From Intestinibacillus sp050255995 (GTDB lineage: Bacteria; Bacillota; Clostridia; Oscillospirales; Butyricicoccaceae): 36,090 nt of DNA. The notes beneath the pieces were generated by a model. The model was not told where the DNA came from. It did no database searches and saw nothing but the letters and a program-made list of their open reading frames with translations. A program made the position numbers and the translations under genes. Below are positions 8,610 through 15,712 of the stretch, piece by piece. Within the stretch, counting starts at the first letter, position 1. Each line of letters opens with the position of its first letter. The stretch is taken from NCBI GenBank assembly GCA_050255995.1, contig JBFWIM010000009.1, forward strand, positions 1 to 36,090, written 5' to 3'.

Positions 8610-8639
8610 AAAAAGCACCGCGCTTACGCGGTGCTTTTT
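8610..8639 (-). terminator. Hairpin terminator between HPr-like gene and uvrC
   Basis: A perfect 13-base-pair stem (8610-8622 with 8627-8639) with a four-base loop carries AAAAA and TTTTT arms, so it can act in either direction. It lies 21 bases after the HPr-like stop codon. Confidence 0.9.
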
Positions 8640-8660
8640 CATGTCCGGTGAATGTTCAAA

Positions 8661-8924
8661 TTAATCGCTGAAATTCGAGGTGATCAGCTCAACGAGCGCG
8701 TTGACCGCTTCTTCCTCGTCCGGGCCGTCCGCGATCAGATTAATCGTGGTACCCTTGGTAATGCCCAGTGAGAGGATGCCCAGCAGGCTTTTCGCGTTGA
8801 CGCGGCGCTCTTCCTTTTCAACCAGGATCGTGCTTTTGAACTCATTTGCTTTCTGGATGAAAAAAGTTGCGGGTCTGGCGTATAGCCCTACCTGATTGGT
8901 GACCTGTACTTCCTTAGAAAACAT
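8661..8924 (-). CDS. HPr-family protein with Tyr15, Crh-like regulator
   Basis: An 87-residue HPr fold protein. HPr normally carries phosphate from enzyme I on His15 to sugar PTS components. Here residue 15 is tyrosine in GLYARPAT, so PTS phosphotransfer is not expected. Ser46 in NAKSLLGILSLGI, the site phosphorylated by HPr kinase, is intact. Bacillus Crh has the same logic with Gln15. I therefore infer a catabolite-repression co-regulator, not a sugar carrier. It has its own sigma-A promoter and terminator, so it is a monocistronic gene between mutS2 and uvrC. No hprK, ptsI or ccpA gene is present in the window. Confidence 0.88.
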   Translation of the reverse strand: MFSKEVQVTNQVGLYARPATFFIQKANEFKSTILVEKEERRVNAKSLLGILSLGITKGTTINLIADGPDEEEAVNALVELITSNFSD

Positions 8925-8964
8925 ATCCGCATCGCTCCTATATTAATTATCCAAGTTTAGATAT

Positions 8965-8993
8965 AGCATACCGTTTTTTTAGCGGTTCGTCAA
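8965..8993 (-). promoter_or_regulatory. Sigma-A promoter of the HPr-like gene
   Basis: The minus strand shows TTGACG (8988-8993), a 17-base spacer and TATGCT (8965-8970), about 41 bases before the start codon. AGGAG ribosome-binding sequence lies at 8935-8939. Confidence 0.85.
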
Positions 8994-9144
8994 TATAATT
9001 TTTAGGACAAACCCGCCTGATAGCGAAAATAAGCGCCAAAAAAACCTACGTTTTTGAAACCTTTGAAACACTATTTACACATTTTTACGCTACCGCATAT
9101 CTATTTATGTGGAAAGTGCCTACGAGACTTTACAGGGCTTCCCG

Positions 9145-11535
9145 TCACTTGAACTCCACGACCGTGACGCCCATTTCACCCTCGCCATATGCCCCGTTGC
9201 GCACGGTTTTGACGCGCTTATTCGGCTTGAGATGTTGCTGAACCGCGGCGCGCAGAACACCCGTACCCTTTCCGTGAATGATGGTCACCTGCGGCAGTCC
9301 GGCCATGAGCGCGCCGGATATAAACTGGTCGACCTCCAGAATTGCCTCCTCCGCACACATGCCGCGCACATCCAGCTCCGAGGGCATGGACTGCAGGCGC
9401 AGCTCCCGTACGCCGCCGGAACCCGCGCGAAAGGTTTTGGCCTTGGGCTTTTCCGGCTGCCGGATCGGACGAATCTCATTTTGCCTGACCGTCATCTTCA
9501 TGATCCCGGCCTGCACCTGCACGTTGCCGTCCTTGTCCGGCGCAGTCAGTACCGTCGCGGAGATGTTTGAGACGTTGAGCAGCTGCACCTCGTCCCCCGG
9601 TTGCACCGGCGCAACCTCCTCCGGCGCGATCGTGCGCTTTTCGCGCTTCTGGCGATGCTCCGTTTCGGTCTGCGTAATGACGCCGCGCAGCGCGGCGCGG
9701 GCGGCGGAAAGGTTTTCATTTGCGAGGTCGGCAGCGCTCCTCTTTTTGAGCGAGTCGAGCTCTGCAAACACGGTTTCAGCCGTCATGCGCGCGTCCTTCA
9801 GGATGGCGTCCGCCTGGTCGCGGGCACGCTGGAGCAACCGGTCGGCCTTGTCCTCGGTCTGATCCTTGAGCGAAAGCGCTTTGTCCTTTTCCGACTGGGC
9901 GGCGCGGCGCAGGCGCTCGGCCTCAGCCTTGTATTTTTCCATCTGGCGGCGCTCTTTCTCCAGCTCGGCAAGGACATCCTCAAAGCGCATGTTTTCGCTG
10001 GAAAGCTGATCCTTCGCCCGCTCGATGATGGTCGGCGACAGGCCGAGCCGTCCGGCGATCGCAAAAGCGTTGGACTTGCCCGGAATGCCGGTCAGCAGGC
10101 GGTAGGTCGGCTGAAGCGACTGTACGTCAAACTCGCAGGAGGCGTTTTCCACGCCGTCCGTTGTCAGCGCGAAGGTCTTGAGCTCGGAATAGTGGGTCGT
10201 CGCCGCGACAAACGCGCCCATCTGACGTGCGTAACCGATGATTGACACGGCGAGCGCCGCACCCTCGACCGGGTCGGTGCCCGCGCCCAACTCGTCGAAC
10301 AGGACAAGGTCGCCCGGACCCGCACGATCTACAATCGAAACGATGGTTTTCATATGGGAGGAAAACGTCGAAAGGCTCTGTTCAATGGACTGCTCATCGC
10401 CGATATCGGCGTAGACGTTCTCAAAAATTGCGACCTCGCTCGTTTCGTTGGCGGGCAGGTGCAGGCCGGACGCCGCCATTAGGCTCAACAGTCCAAGCGT
10501 TTTCAGGGAAACCGTCTTGCCGCCTGTGTTCGGGCCGGTGATAACCAGCGTGTCATAGTCAAAACCGATCGAGATATCGATCGGGACGGCCTTTTTCTGG
10601 TCGAGCAGCGGATGCCGCGCGCGTTCCAGCTTCACGCCCTGTCCTTCCCGCTTGAGGACAGGCGCGCAGGCGTTCAGCTTGTAGGACAGCTTGGCGCGCG
10701 CAAAAATAAAGTCAAGCGCAGTCAGCATATCGTAATCGGTACGGATAATTCCGGCGCACGCCGCCACGTCCGCGGACAACGCGGCGAGGATGCGCTCGAT
10801 CTCGAGTGCCTCCCTGCCTTCCAGCACCTTGAGCTGGTTGTTGATTTCGACGACCTGCGCAGGCTCGACGAACACCGTCGCGCCGGATGACGAAACGTCG
10901 TGCACCAGGCCCGGCACGTCGCCACGGTGCTCAGCCTTGACCGGTACGACGAAGCGTCCGCCCCGCCGTGTGATAATGGCTTCCTGCAAATATTTCGACC
11001 GCTCGCCCGACACCAGACGACCCAGCGTCTCGCGCACCTTGCCCGCAATCTGGCGCATGTGGCGGCGGATGGAGAGCAGCTCGTGCGAAGCGCCATCCGC
11101 TACCTCCTCTTCACTGACGATGGCGGTCGTAATCGCCTCTTCCAGCGCGCGGTTGCCGGTCAGCAGCGCGAACATCGGCGAGAGCGTCGTCTTGCTCTCC
11201 TGCTCCGCCACATAGCCCTGCGCCGTGCGCGCCGCGCGCAGCATTCCGGCCACGTCGAGCAGCTCGCGCAGGTTCAGCACGCCGCCGATATCCGCGCGCG
11301 ACAACGAGGAAAGCACATCCTTGACGCCTGCGAAGGAGGGCGAGCCATGCACCTGCATCATGTCTTTCGCATCGGTCGTCTGCTGCATCCAAAGCGCAGC
11401 CTCCTCCCGGTCGGTGATAGGCCGTAGTTCACGGCAGCGTTGTTTGCCGCGCTCGGATACCGCCTCGCCCGCAAGCAGATCAAGCACGGTGAAATACTCG
11501 AGCGTTCTGAGTGATTTTTCTCCTAATCTATTCAT
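9145..11535 (-). CDS. mutS2: MutS2, ATPase with Smr nuclease domain
   Basis: A 796-residue MutS homologue lacking the mismatch-binding domain. Family members act on recombination intermediates and, in Firmicutes, on collided ribosomes. The core and clamp regions are followed by the ATPase with Walker A GPNTGGKT at 334-341 and Walker B FDELGAGTDP, a long coiled-coil arm, a KOW-like stretch, and a C-terminal Smr domain over the last 75 or so residues with LDVRG and HGKGTG motifs. The frame stays open to 11628, but the ATG at 11535 follows GAGAAAGGA and begins MNRLGEKSLRTLEY as in homologues. It lies 144 bases after recO and could be co-transcribed or have its own unrecognised promoter. Confidence 0.95.
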   Translation of the reverse strand: MNRLGEKSLRTLEYFTVLDLLAGEAVSERGKQRCRELRPITDREEAALWMQQTTDAKDMMQVHGSPSFAGVKDVLSSLSRADIGGVLNLRELLDVAGMLRAARTAQGYVAEQESKTTLSPMFALLTGNRALEEAITTAIVSEEEVADGASHELLSIRRHMRQIAGKVRETLGRLVSGERSKYLQEAIITRRGGRFVVPVKAEHRGDVPGLVHDVSSSGATVFVEPAQVVEINNQLKVLEGREALEIERILAALSADVAACAGIIRTDYDMLTALDFIFARAKLSYKLNACAPVLKREGQGVKLERARHPLLDQKKAVPIDISIGFDYDTLVITGPNTGGKTVSLKTLGLLSLMAASGLHLPANETSEVAIFENVYADIGDEQSIEQSLSTFSSHMKTIVSIVDRAGPGDLVLFDELGAGTDPVEGAALAVSIIGYARQMGAFVAATTHYSELKTFALTTDGVENASCEFDVQSLQPTYRLLTGIPGKSNAFAIAGRLGLSPTIIERAKDQLSSENMRFEDVLAELEKERRQMEKYKAEAERLRRAAQSEKDKALSLKDQTEDKADRLLQRARDQADAILKDARMTAETVFAELDSLKKRSAADLANENLSAARAALRGVITQTETEHRQKREKRTIAPEEVAPVQPGDEVQLLNVSNISATVLTAPDKDGNVQVQAGIMKMTVRQNEIRPIRQPEKPKAKTFRAGSGGVRELRLQSMPSELDVRGMCAEEAILEVDQFISGALMAGLPQVTIIHGKGTGVLRAAVQQHLKPNKRVKTVRNGAYGEGEMGVTVVEFK

Positions 11536-11679
11536 GATTCCTTTCTCCGAATACTGTTTTTCACAGTTTGATGATTCGTAAAAGTATGCCTTTTCTCGCG
11601 AGCGCACTATGTATGCCGTATTCCGCATCGGAAAGCCTCCGCCGGATGGACGCAGAACAGCGTATGGGGTTCCTTCCGG

Positions 11680-12486
11680 TTACGTCCGGTGGTCTTCCCC
11701 CTCCTTGCGGCTGCTCTGTCTTGGCCTGACCGCAGCGAGCTGAAACAGGGAATGATAAAAATCCAGACTCGCAAAGCCACGTTCCGCGTGGTAAAGCACA
11801 TACTGCTCACAGACCGCGCCGAGCTGCGCGGCGGAAGCCTCCCCAAGCGCAAACGAGAACACGCGGGAAAGCTCGCTTTCCAATATATGCTGCATGGCCG
11901 CGAGCGTACCCTCTCCAAGCGGAATCCAGTCTCCGCCCAGCCGTGCGGCGCAGGCCGCGCAGCAGACCGTCCCCTCGCGCACGGAAAAAGCCGGAGGCAG
12001 CGGCGCGCCGCCGCACGCCCCGCAGGCCATCAGCTGCGGCTGGAAGCCTGTTTCCGCAAACAGCCGCAGCTCAAACGCCGCCTTGACCAGCGCCAGCGGG
12101 CGTTTTCTCTCGCAAAGTGCATGCAGCGCGAACAGCATGAGGCGGGTGACCGCCGGCATCGGCTCGTCGGATTCGCTCGTCATGGAGGCCAGCTCCGCGA
12201 AATAACAACACAGGGCGTAGCTTTCAATGTCCTGCGTGACGCCCCAGAAGCTTGTAATCAGCGCGGCGTCGTTCAGGGTATATCTGCCGCGGCTTTCAAA
12301 AAGCGTCAGCTCCGCATAGCAGAACAGGCGCACGGCCGCAGCCTGTCGGCCGTTTCTGCGCCGCACACCACGGCACAGTACCTCAATCTTCAGCCCCTCG
12401 GCAGTCAGAACGGTTATGTACCGGTCGTGATCCCCAAAATCGACCTCGCGGATTACGAGGCCCCTGGTGTTGATGTGCTGCTGCAT
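11680..12486 (-). CDS. recO: RecO, recombination mediator
   Basis: With RecR it loads RecA on SSB-coated single-stranded DNA during gap repair. The N-terminal OB fold (about 1-80) has the family's TRGLVIREVDFGDHDRYITV-like opening, the middle is helical, and a zinc site is formed by Cys155, Cys158, Cys175 or 176 and Cys179. The protein is 268 residues, slightly longer than usual with a basic tail. The start lies inside the end of the YqzL-like gene (34-base overlap), which suggests coupled translation. It is last in the ybeY-dgkA-era-yqzL-recO operon, an order conserved in Bacillus. Confidence 0.94.
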   Translation of the reverse strand: MQQHINTRGLVIREVDFGDHDRYITVLTAEGLKIEVLCRGVRRRNGRQAAAVRLFCYAELTLFESRGRYTLNDAALITSFWGVTQDIESYALCCYFAELASMTSESDEPMPAVTRLMLFALHALCERKRPLALVKAAFELRLFAETGFQPQLMACGACGGAPLPPAFSVREGTVCCAACAARLGGDWIPLGEGTLAAMQHILESELSRVFSFALGEASAAQLGAVCEQYVLYHAERGFASLDFYHSLFQLAAVRPRQSSRKEGEDHRT

Positions 12487-12599
12487 GACGTCCCTTCCTG
12501 CCGGTTTTGTGTGTCCTGCTCCGTCTCTTTATAGAGAACATAGGCCATTGGCTCGCCTGTCTGCGCAAAAAGCTGCCAAAATTCCTGCTGATTCAACAT
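12453..12599 (-). CDS. yqzL: YqzL-like small protein between era and recO
   Basis: A 48-residue peptide. Its first 25 residues (LNQQEFWQLFAQTGEPMAY, then VLYKE) match the pattern of Bacillus YqzL, a short conserved protein of unknown function that sits at exactly this place between era and recO. The C-terminal half is Ser/Thr-rich and probably unstructured. The start ATG at 12599 follows AAGGGAG by seven bases. The reading frame overlaps the start of recO by 34 bases. Synteny plus the N-terminal motif make this a real gene despite the small size. Confidence 0.8.
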   Translation of the reverse strand: MLNQQEFWQLFAQTGEPMAYVLYKETEQDTQNRQEGTSCSSTSTPGAS

Positions 12600-12697
12600 A
12601 AAACCGCTCCCTTCTACCCATAGTTTGAGCAAAAAGCCGCAGTGCATACGCGGGAATTATTGCACTGGCAAACTGTGGCGGACGCACCGCCGCACGC

Positions 12698-13594
12698 CTA
12701 TTCGTCCTCGTAACCAAAATTGCGCATCTGATATTCGTTGTTGCGCCAGTCCTCCTTGACCTTGACCCAAAGGTCGAGAAACACCTTTGCGTCAAGCTGC
12801 CGCTCGATATCCTGCCGCGCAAGCTCGCCGACTTTTTTAAGCATAGCGCCGTTTTTGCCGATGATAATACCCTTGTGACTGTTTTTTTCGCAATAAATCG
12901 TCGCATGGATGGACACCAGCCCATCCGAGCGCCGTTCCAGCTGTTCAATGCCGACCGCAACGCCGTGCGGCACCTCGCGCTGCAGCAGATACAGCAGCTT
13001 TTCCCGGATCGTCTCCGCAATGACCTGCTTTTCCGGCTGGTCGGAAACCATGTCGTCCGGAAATAGCTGCGGCCCCGGGAGCGCAAACTTCTCAAACTCG
13101 TCCAGCAGCGCCTCGACGCCATCGCCGCGCCGCGCGGAAACCGGGACGACGGCGTCAAACTCGTGCACCGCGCTGTATGCCGCGATGACGGCGAGCAGTT
13201 CCTCACGCTTCACGGTATCCACCTTGTTGATGACCAGCACGGACGGGATACCGCTCTCCCTGATTTTGCGCATCAGGGTCTCCTCCGCCGGCCCGATCGC
13301 CGCGGTTGGCTCAACCAGCAGCGCGGCCGCGTCCACATCCGCCACAGTGTCGTTCACAACCTTGATCATGAAATCGCCCAGACGGCTGCGCGGCTTATGC
13401 AGGCCGGGCGTATCCAGAAAAACAAACTGGCATGCATCGCGGTTTAAGATGCCTGTGATACGGGTGCGCGTGGTCTGCGGCTTGTTTGAGACGATGGCGA
13501 CCTTACGGCCGACAAGCCGGTTCGTCAGTGTGGATTTGCCGACATTAGGGCGGCCAACCATAGAAATGACCGCGCTCTTTGTTATATTCCCCAT
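12698..13594 (-). CDS. era: Era, ribosome-assembly GTPase
   Basis: Essential GTPase that binds the 3' end of 16S rRNA and helps mature the 30S subunit. G1 is GRPNVGKS at residues 14-21, the G2 region is KPQTTRTR, G3 is DTPG, G4 is NKVD, and a C-terminal KH domain carries the IIGKNGAMLKK loop. Length (298) is normal. It lies between dgkA and the YqzL-like gene. The 98 bases separating it from yqzL hold only a weak stem and no promoter that I can support. Confidence 0.97.
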   Translation of the reverse strand: MGNITKSAVISMVGRPNVGKSTLTNRLVGRKVAIVSNKPQTTRTRITGILNRDACQFVFLDTPGLHKPRSRLGDFMIKVVNDTVADVDAAALLVEPTAAIGPAEETLMRKIRESGIPSVLVINKVDTVKREELLAVIAAYSAVHEFDAVVPVSARRGDGVEALLDEFEKFALPGPQLFPDDMVSDQPEKQVIAETIREKLLYLLQREVPHGVAVGIEQLERRSDGLVSIHATIYCEKNSHKGIIIGKNGAMLKKVGELARQDIERQLDAKVFLDLWVKVKEDWRNNEYQMRNFGYEDE

Positions 13595-13618
13595 AATTTA
13601 TACCTCTTGTTATCATTC

Positions 13619-14083
13619 TTACGAAAATTTCCGTTTAAAAATAAATGCAATACAAAAGGGAACCGACAAAATCAGTAGCCCCGCCGCCCACAGCCGCGCT
13701 GTGAAAAACGCGAGGATGCGCGCGATTGCGCCGTCCCCCACGAACAGCGCCACGCCGACCGCCGCGCAAAAAACCGCGCAGATCAGCACCGCGCCCGCGG
13801 CAATATCTTTGGCCTCGCGCACCGCGCCGTCATAGCCGCATGCGCTGCGGTCGCACAGCCGTTCAATGGCGGTGTTCATCAGTTCCGCGCCCAGCATGAG
13901 CGCAAAGCACACGCACAGGATGGCAAGCTGCGGCACCGGCAGCCGGCCGATCAGCGCGAGCAGGCCGACATAAGCCGCCACGCTCAAATGGATGCGGAAA
14001 TTGCGTTCCGACCGCATACACTGCGCGATACCGCGGAAAGCGCAGCGGAAGCTCTGCGACAGCTTTCGGATTTCCCTGTTCAT
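13619..14083 (-). CDS. dgkA: Diacylglycerol/undecaprenol kinase (DgkA family)
   Basis: A small integral membrane kinase of 154 residues. Gram-positive members phosphorylate undecaprenol to recycle the lipid carrier for wall synthesis. The family signature is AELMNTAIERLCD with the metal-binding Glu residues at about 76 and 83, followed by EAKDIAAGAVL. Three to four membrane helices are visible, including an extra hydrophobic pair after the core. It stands between ybeY and era as in Bacillus, but the cytidine deaminase gene cdd that often sits between dgkA and era is absent here. Confidence 0.92.
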   Translation of the reverse strand: MNREIRKLSQSFRCAFRGIAQCMRSERNFRIHLSVAAYVGLLALIGRLPVPQLAILCVCFALMLGAELMNTAIERLCDRSACGYDGAVREAKDIAAGAVLICAVFCAAVGVALFVGDGAIARILAFFTARLWAAGLLILSVPFCIAFIFKRKFS

Positions 14084-14104
14084 GCCATTCCTCCTGCGGC
14101 GGGT

Positions 14105-14611
14105 TTATGTGGCGTCCCGGGTCAGCCCGAGCGCGCGCAGCACAGCCTCCTCGTGCGCGCGCATGACCGCCTGCTCCGCTTCGCCGCGCTCATGGTCGTA
14201 GCCCAACAGGTGCAGAACCGAGTGCACCGTCAAAAAACCGCACTCGCGCGCGGGAGAGTGCCCGAATTCCTCAGCCTGTTCGCAGGCGCGCCTGTAATTG
14301 AGAACCATGTCCCCCAACAGGATGCGCCCGGTGAGAGGATCCGTTTCACCCGTCAGATCCTCGCGCGGTTCACCGTTGTAAAACTCATACAGCGGGAAGG
14401 AAAGCACGTCGGTCACAGCGTCTTTATCACGGTAGGCAGCGTTCAGTGCGCGGATGTCATCATCCCCGACCACCGTCACGTCGATCTGTGCGGGGAAGCA
14501 GACGCCTTCGCGCGCGAGCGTTTCCCGTGCGCAGCGCGTCACCAGCTCGCGTACGCTGGCCTCGTCCGCCACTGGCTCATCCATTTCAATATGAATCTCA
14601 TATTCCGCCAT
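14105..14611 (-). CDS. ybeY: YbeY, rRNA-maturation endoribonuclease
   Basis: A zinc-dependent endonuclease needed for 16S rRNA 3'-end processing and ribosome quality control. The metal-binding signature HSVLHLLGYDH has the three histidines at residues 130, 134 and 140. The YRDKDAVTDVLSFP segment is also diagnostic. At 168 residues it is full length. It is first in the ybeY-dgkA-era-yqzL-recO operon, about 65 bases after a clear promoter, and lies divergently from the GH3 operon. Confidence 0.96.
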   Translation of the reverse strand: MAEYEIHIEMDEPVADEASVRELVTRCARETLAREGVCFPAQIDVTVVGDDDIRALNAAYRDKDAVTDVLSFPLYEFYNGEPREDLTGETDPLTGRILLGDMVLNYRRACEQAEEFGHSPARECGFLTVHSVLHLLGYDHERGEAEQAVMRAHEEAVLRALGLTRDAT

Positions 14612-14676
14612 TTTTTCGCCCTCTCATTTTCTGATACAAGCCCCATCGTTCGGTTTCCCGGGCATTCTGTTTTTAT

Positions 14677-14705
14677 ATTATACGTTTAAACGCGGAAAAT
14701 AGCAA
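14677..14705 (-). promoter_or_regulatory. Sigma-A promoter of the ybeY-era-recO operon
   Basis: The minus strand shows TTGCTA (14700-14705), a 17-base spacer and TATAAT (14677-14682), 65 bases before the ybeY start. Confidence 0.8.
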
Positions 14706-14833
14706 TCGCTTTTGTCACCGCGCGTCATGACAGTCCGGCGCGACCCGCGCGCATTCCCGGTATCCCGGCAGCCGCACGTTTCCCCCGGAGCTTACCGCTT
14801 TCTCCAAATTTCCTCTCTCCCCGCGGTTTTCTG

Positions 14834-14862
14834 TTGCATTTTTAGCAGCCATATTGTAGAAT
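14834..14862 (+). promoter_or_regulatory. Sigma-A promoter of the ICMT-GH3-HD-GYP operon
   Basis: TTGCAT (14834-14839), a 17-base spacer and TAGAAT (14857-14862) form a good housekeeping promoter. It is the only convincing promoter before the three-gene plus-strand operon and implies a leader of about 230 bases. Confidence 0.75.
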
Positions 14863-14968
14863 AAATTTGGAAATTTCACTCATATGGTTATATTTTTTTC
14901 GTTCATTTTGTTATTGCGTTTTTCTTGTAACTTTGCTTGACACAGATGTGCGGGAAGGGGAGCTGGGA

Positions 14969-15109
14969 ATGCCGACTTACATAAAAATCGAGCTTTTTAT
15001 ACGCCGATCCGTTTTTGCGGCGCGCTGTGAGAGTCGCGGCGTAAACGCATCTTTTGCCCTCACGCCTTGTAACCACAGCGCCGGGCGGCGGGGAGGCCGC
15101 CAATGCTGA
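14969..15109 (+). CDS. Possible small leader ORF, 46 residues
   Basis: An ATG at 14969 follows GGGGAG by six bases and opens a 46-codon frame starting MPTYIKIELF. Its TGA overlaps the ATG of the next gene by seven bases, which would allow coupled translation. The peptide is basic with three cysteines and resembles nothing I know. It could be a leader peptide or chance, since the only support is the ribosome-binding site and the overlap. Confidence 0.3.
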   Translation: MPTYIKIELFIRRSVFAARCESRGVNASFALTPCNHSAGRRGGRQC

Positions 15110-15666
15110 CACCGCTTGTTGCCGGCGCCGGTGCGTTTGCATTATTTATTCTGTTTGACATTGTCAAAGCGCAAAATCCGGCTCGCTTCGGCGGGCTGCT
15201 GTTTGCCGCGGGCGGACTGCTTCTGACCGGGGCGACGGCGGCGCTGCTGTTCCCGCTTGATGCTCCCATTACGCCTCTGCGCGCGGCGGGGGCCGTATGG
15301 TCTGTCCTTTGGCTGTTTCTGCTGGGATACGTGTTGTTTTTTGCGCTTCCCGCAAACGACGTCTATGTAGCGGATACCCCCCTCGGCGTATGCGACCGGG
15401 GCGCTTACGCGCTCTGCCGGCATCCGGGCGGCTGGTGCCTGCTGTTCGGCTATCTTGGCCTGTGGCTTTTCTCCGGCAGCGCCCGCATGGGGGTCGGCGC
15501 GCTGTTCTTTTCTGCGCTGAACTTCGCGTACATCGCACTGCAGGACCGCTGGCTTTTCCCCTGCTACATTGCGGGCTATGCCGACTACCGGCAGCGCGTC
15601 CCTTTCCTCATCCCAAACCGCGACAGTATCGCACGCTGTCTGGGAAAAGACGATTCTATGTTTTAA
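15103..15666 (+). CDS. ICMT/PEMT-type membrane methyltransferase-like protein
   Basis: A 187-residue membrane protein with about five hydrophobic helices. The segment YALCRHPGGW near residue 104 followed by a hydrophobic helix and then QDRWLF and GYADYRQRVPFLIP matches the C-terminal catalytic core of isoprenylcysteine carboxyl methyltransferase and phospholipid N-methyltransferase families (RHPxY, then an acidic residue, then YxxYxxxVPxxxP). In family members this core binds SAM at the membrane. The usual Tyr after RHP is Gly here, so activity is uncertain, as is the substrate. GGGAGG precedes the ATG. It starts the plus-strand operon, 46 bases before the GH3 gene. Confidence 0.7.
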   Translation: MLTPLVAGAGAFALFILFDIVKAQNPARFGGLLFAAGGLLLTGATAALLFPLDAPITPLRAAGAVWSVLWLFLLGYVLFFALPANDVYVADTPLGVCDRGAYALCRHPGGWCLLFGYLGLWLFSGSARMGVGALFFSALNFAYIALQDRWLFPCYIAGYADYRQRVPFLIPNRDSIARCLGKDDSMF

Positions 15667-15712
15667 TGCGTTTCATCTTCACAAAATTTAAAGGAAAGGC
15701 GGTGGATCGCCC

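Larger units (their letters stand above)
14612..15102. other. 491-base divergent intergenic region
   Basis: This is the longest stretch without a firm gene. It holds back-to-back promoters for ybeY (minus) and the accessory operon (plus), about 130 bases apart, and a 5' leader of about 230 bases before the ICMT-like gene. A short ORF with a good ribosome-binding site lies in the leader. I did not recognise a riboswitch or T-box, and no strong terminator is visible. Confidence 0.7.

Noticed and set aside
9053..9069. Tandem TTTGAAAC repeat (period 9) between the HPr-like promoter and mutS2
   Set aside because: Two short copies in an AT-rich gap; no partner element or gene context supports a function.
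9063..9091. Plus-strand TTGAAA-17-TACGCT promoter-like sequence
   Set aside because: No plus-strand gene follows; the downstream DNA is the minus-strand mutS2 coding region.
11536..11679. In-frame extension of MutS2 upstream to 11628
   Set aside because: The extra 31 residues have no family similarity, and the ATG at 11535 has a good ribosome site.
14940..14985. Perfect TTGACA near 14937 in the leader of the GH3 operon as a second promoter
   Set aside because: No -10 element stands at 16-18 bases; the sequence there is G-rich and forms a ribosome site.
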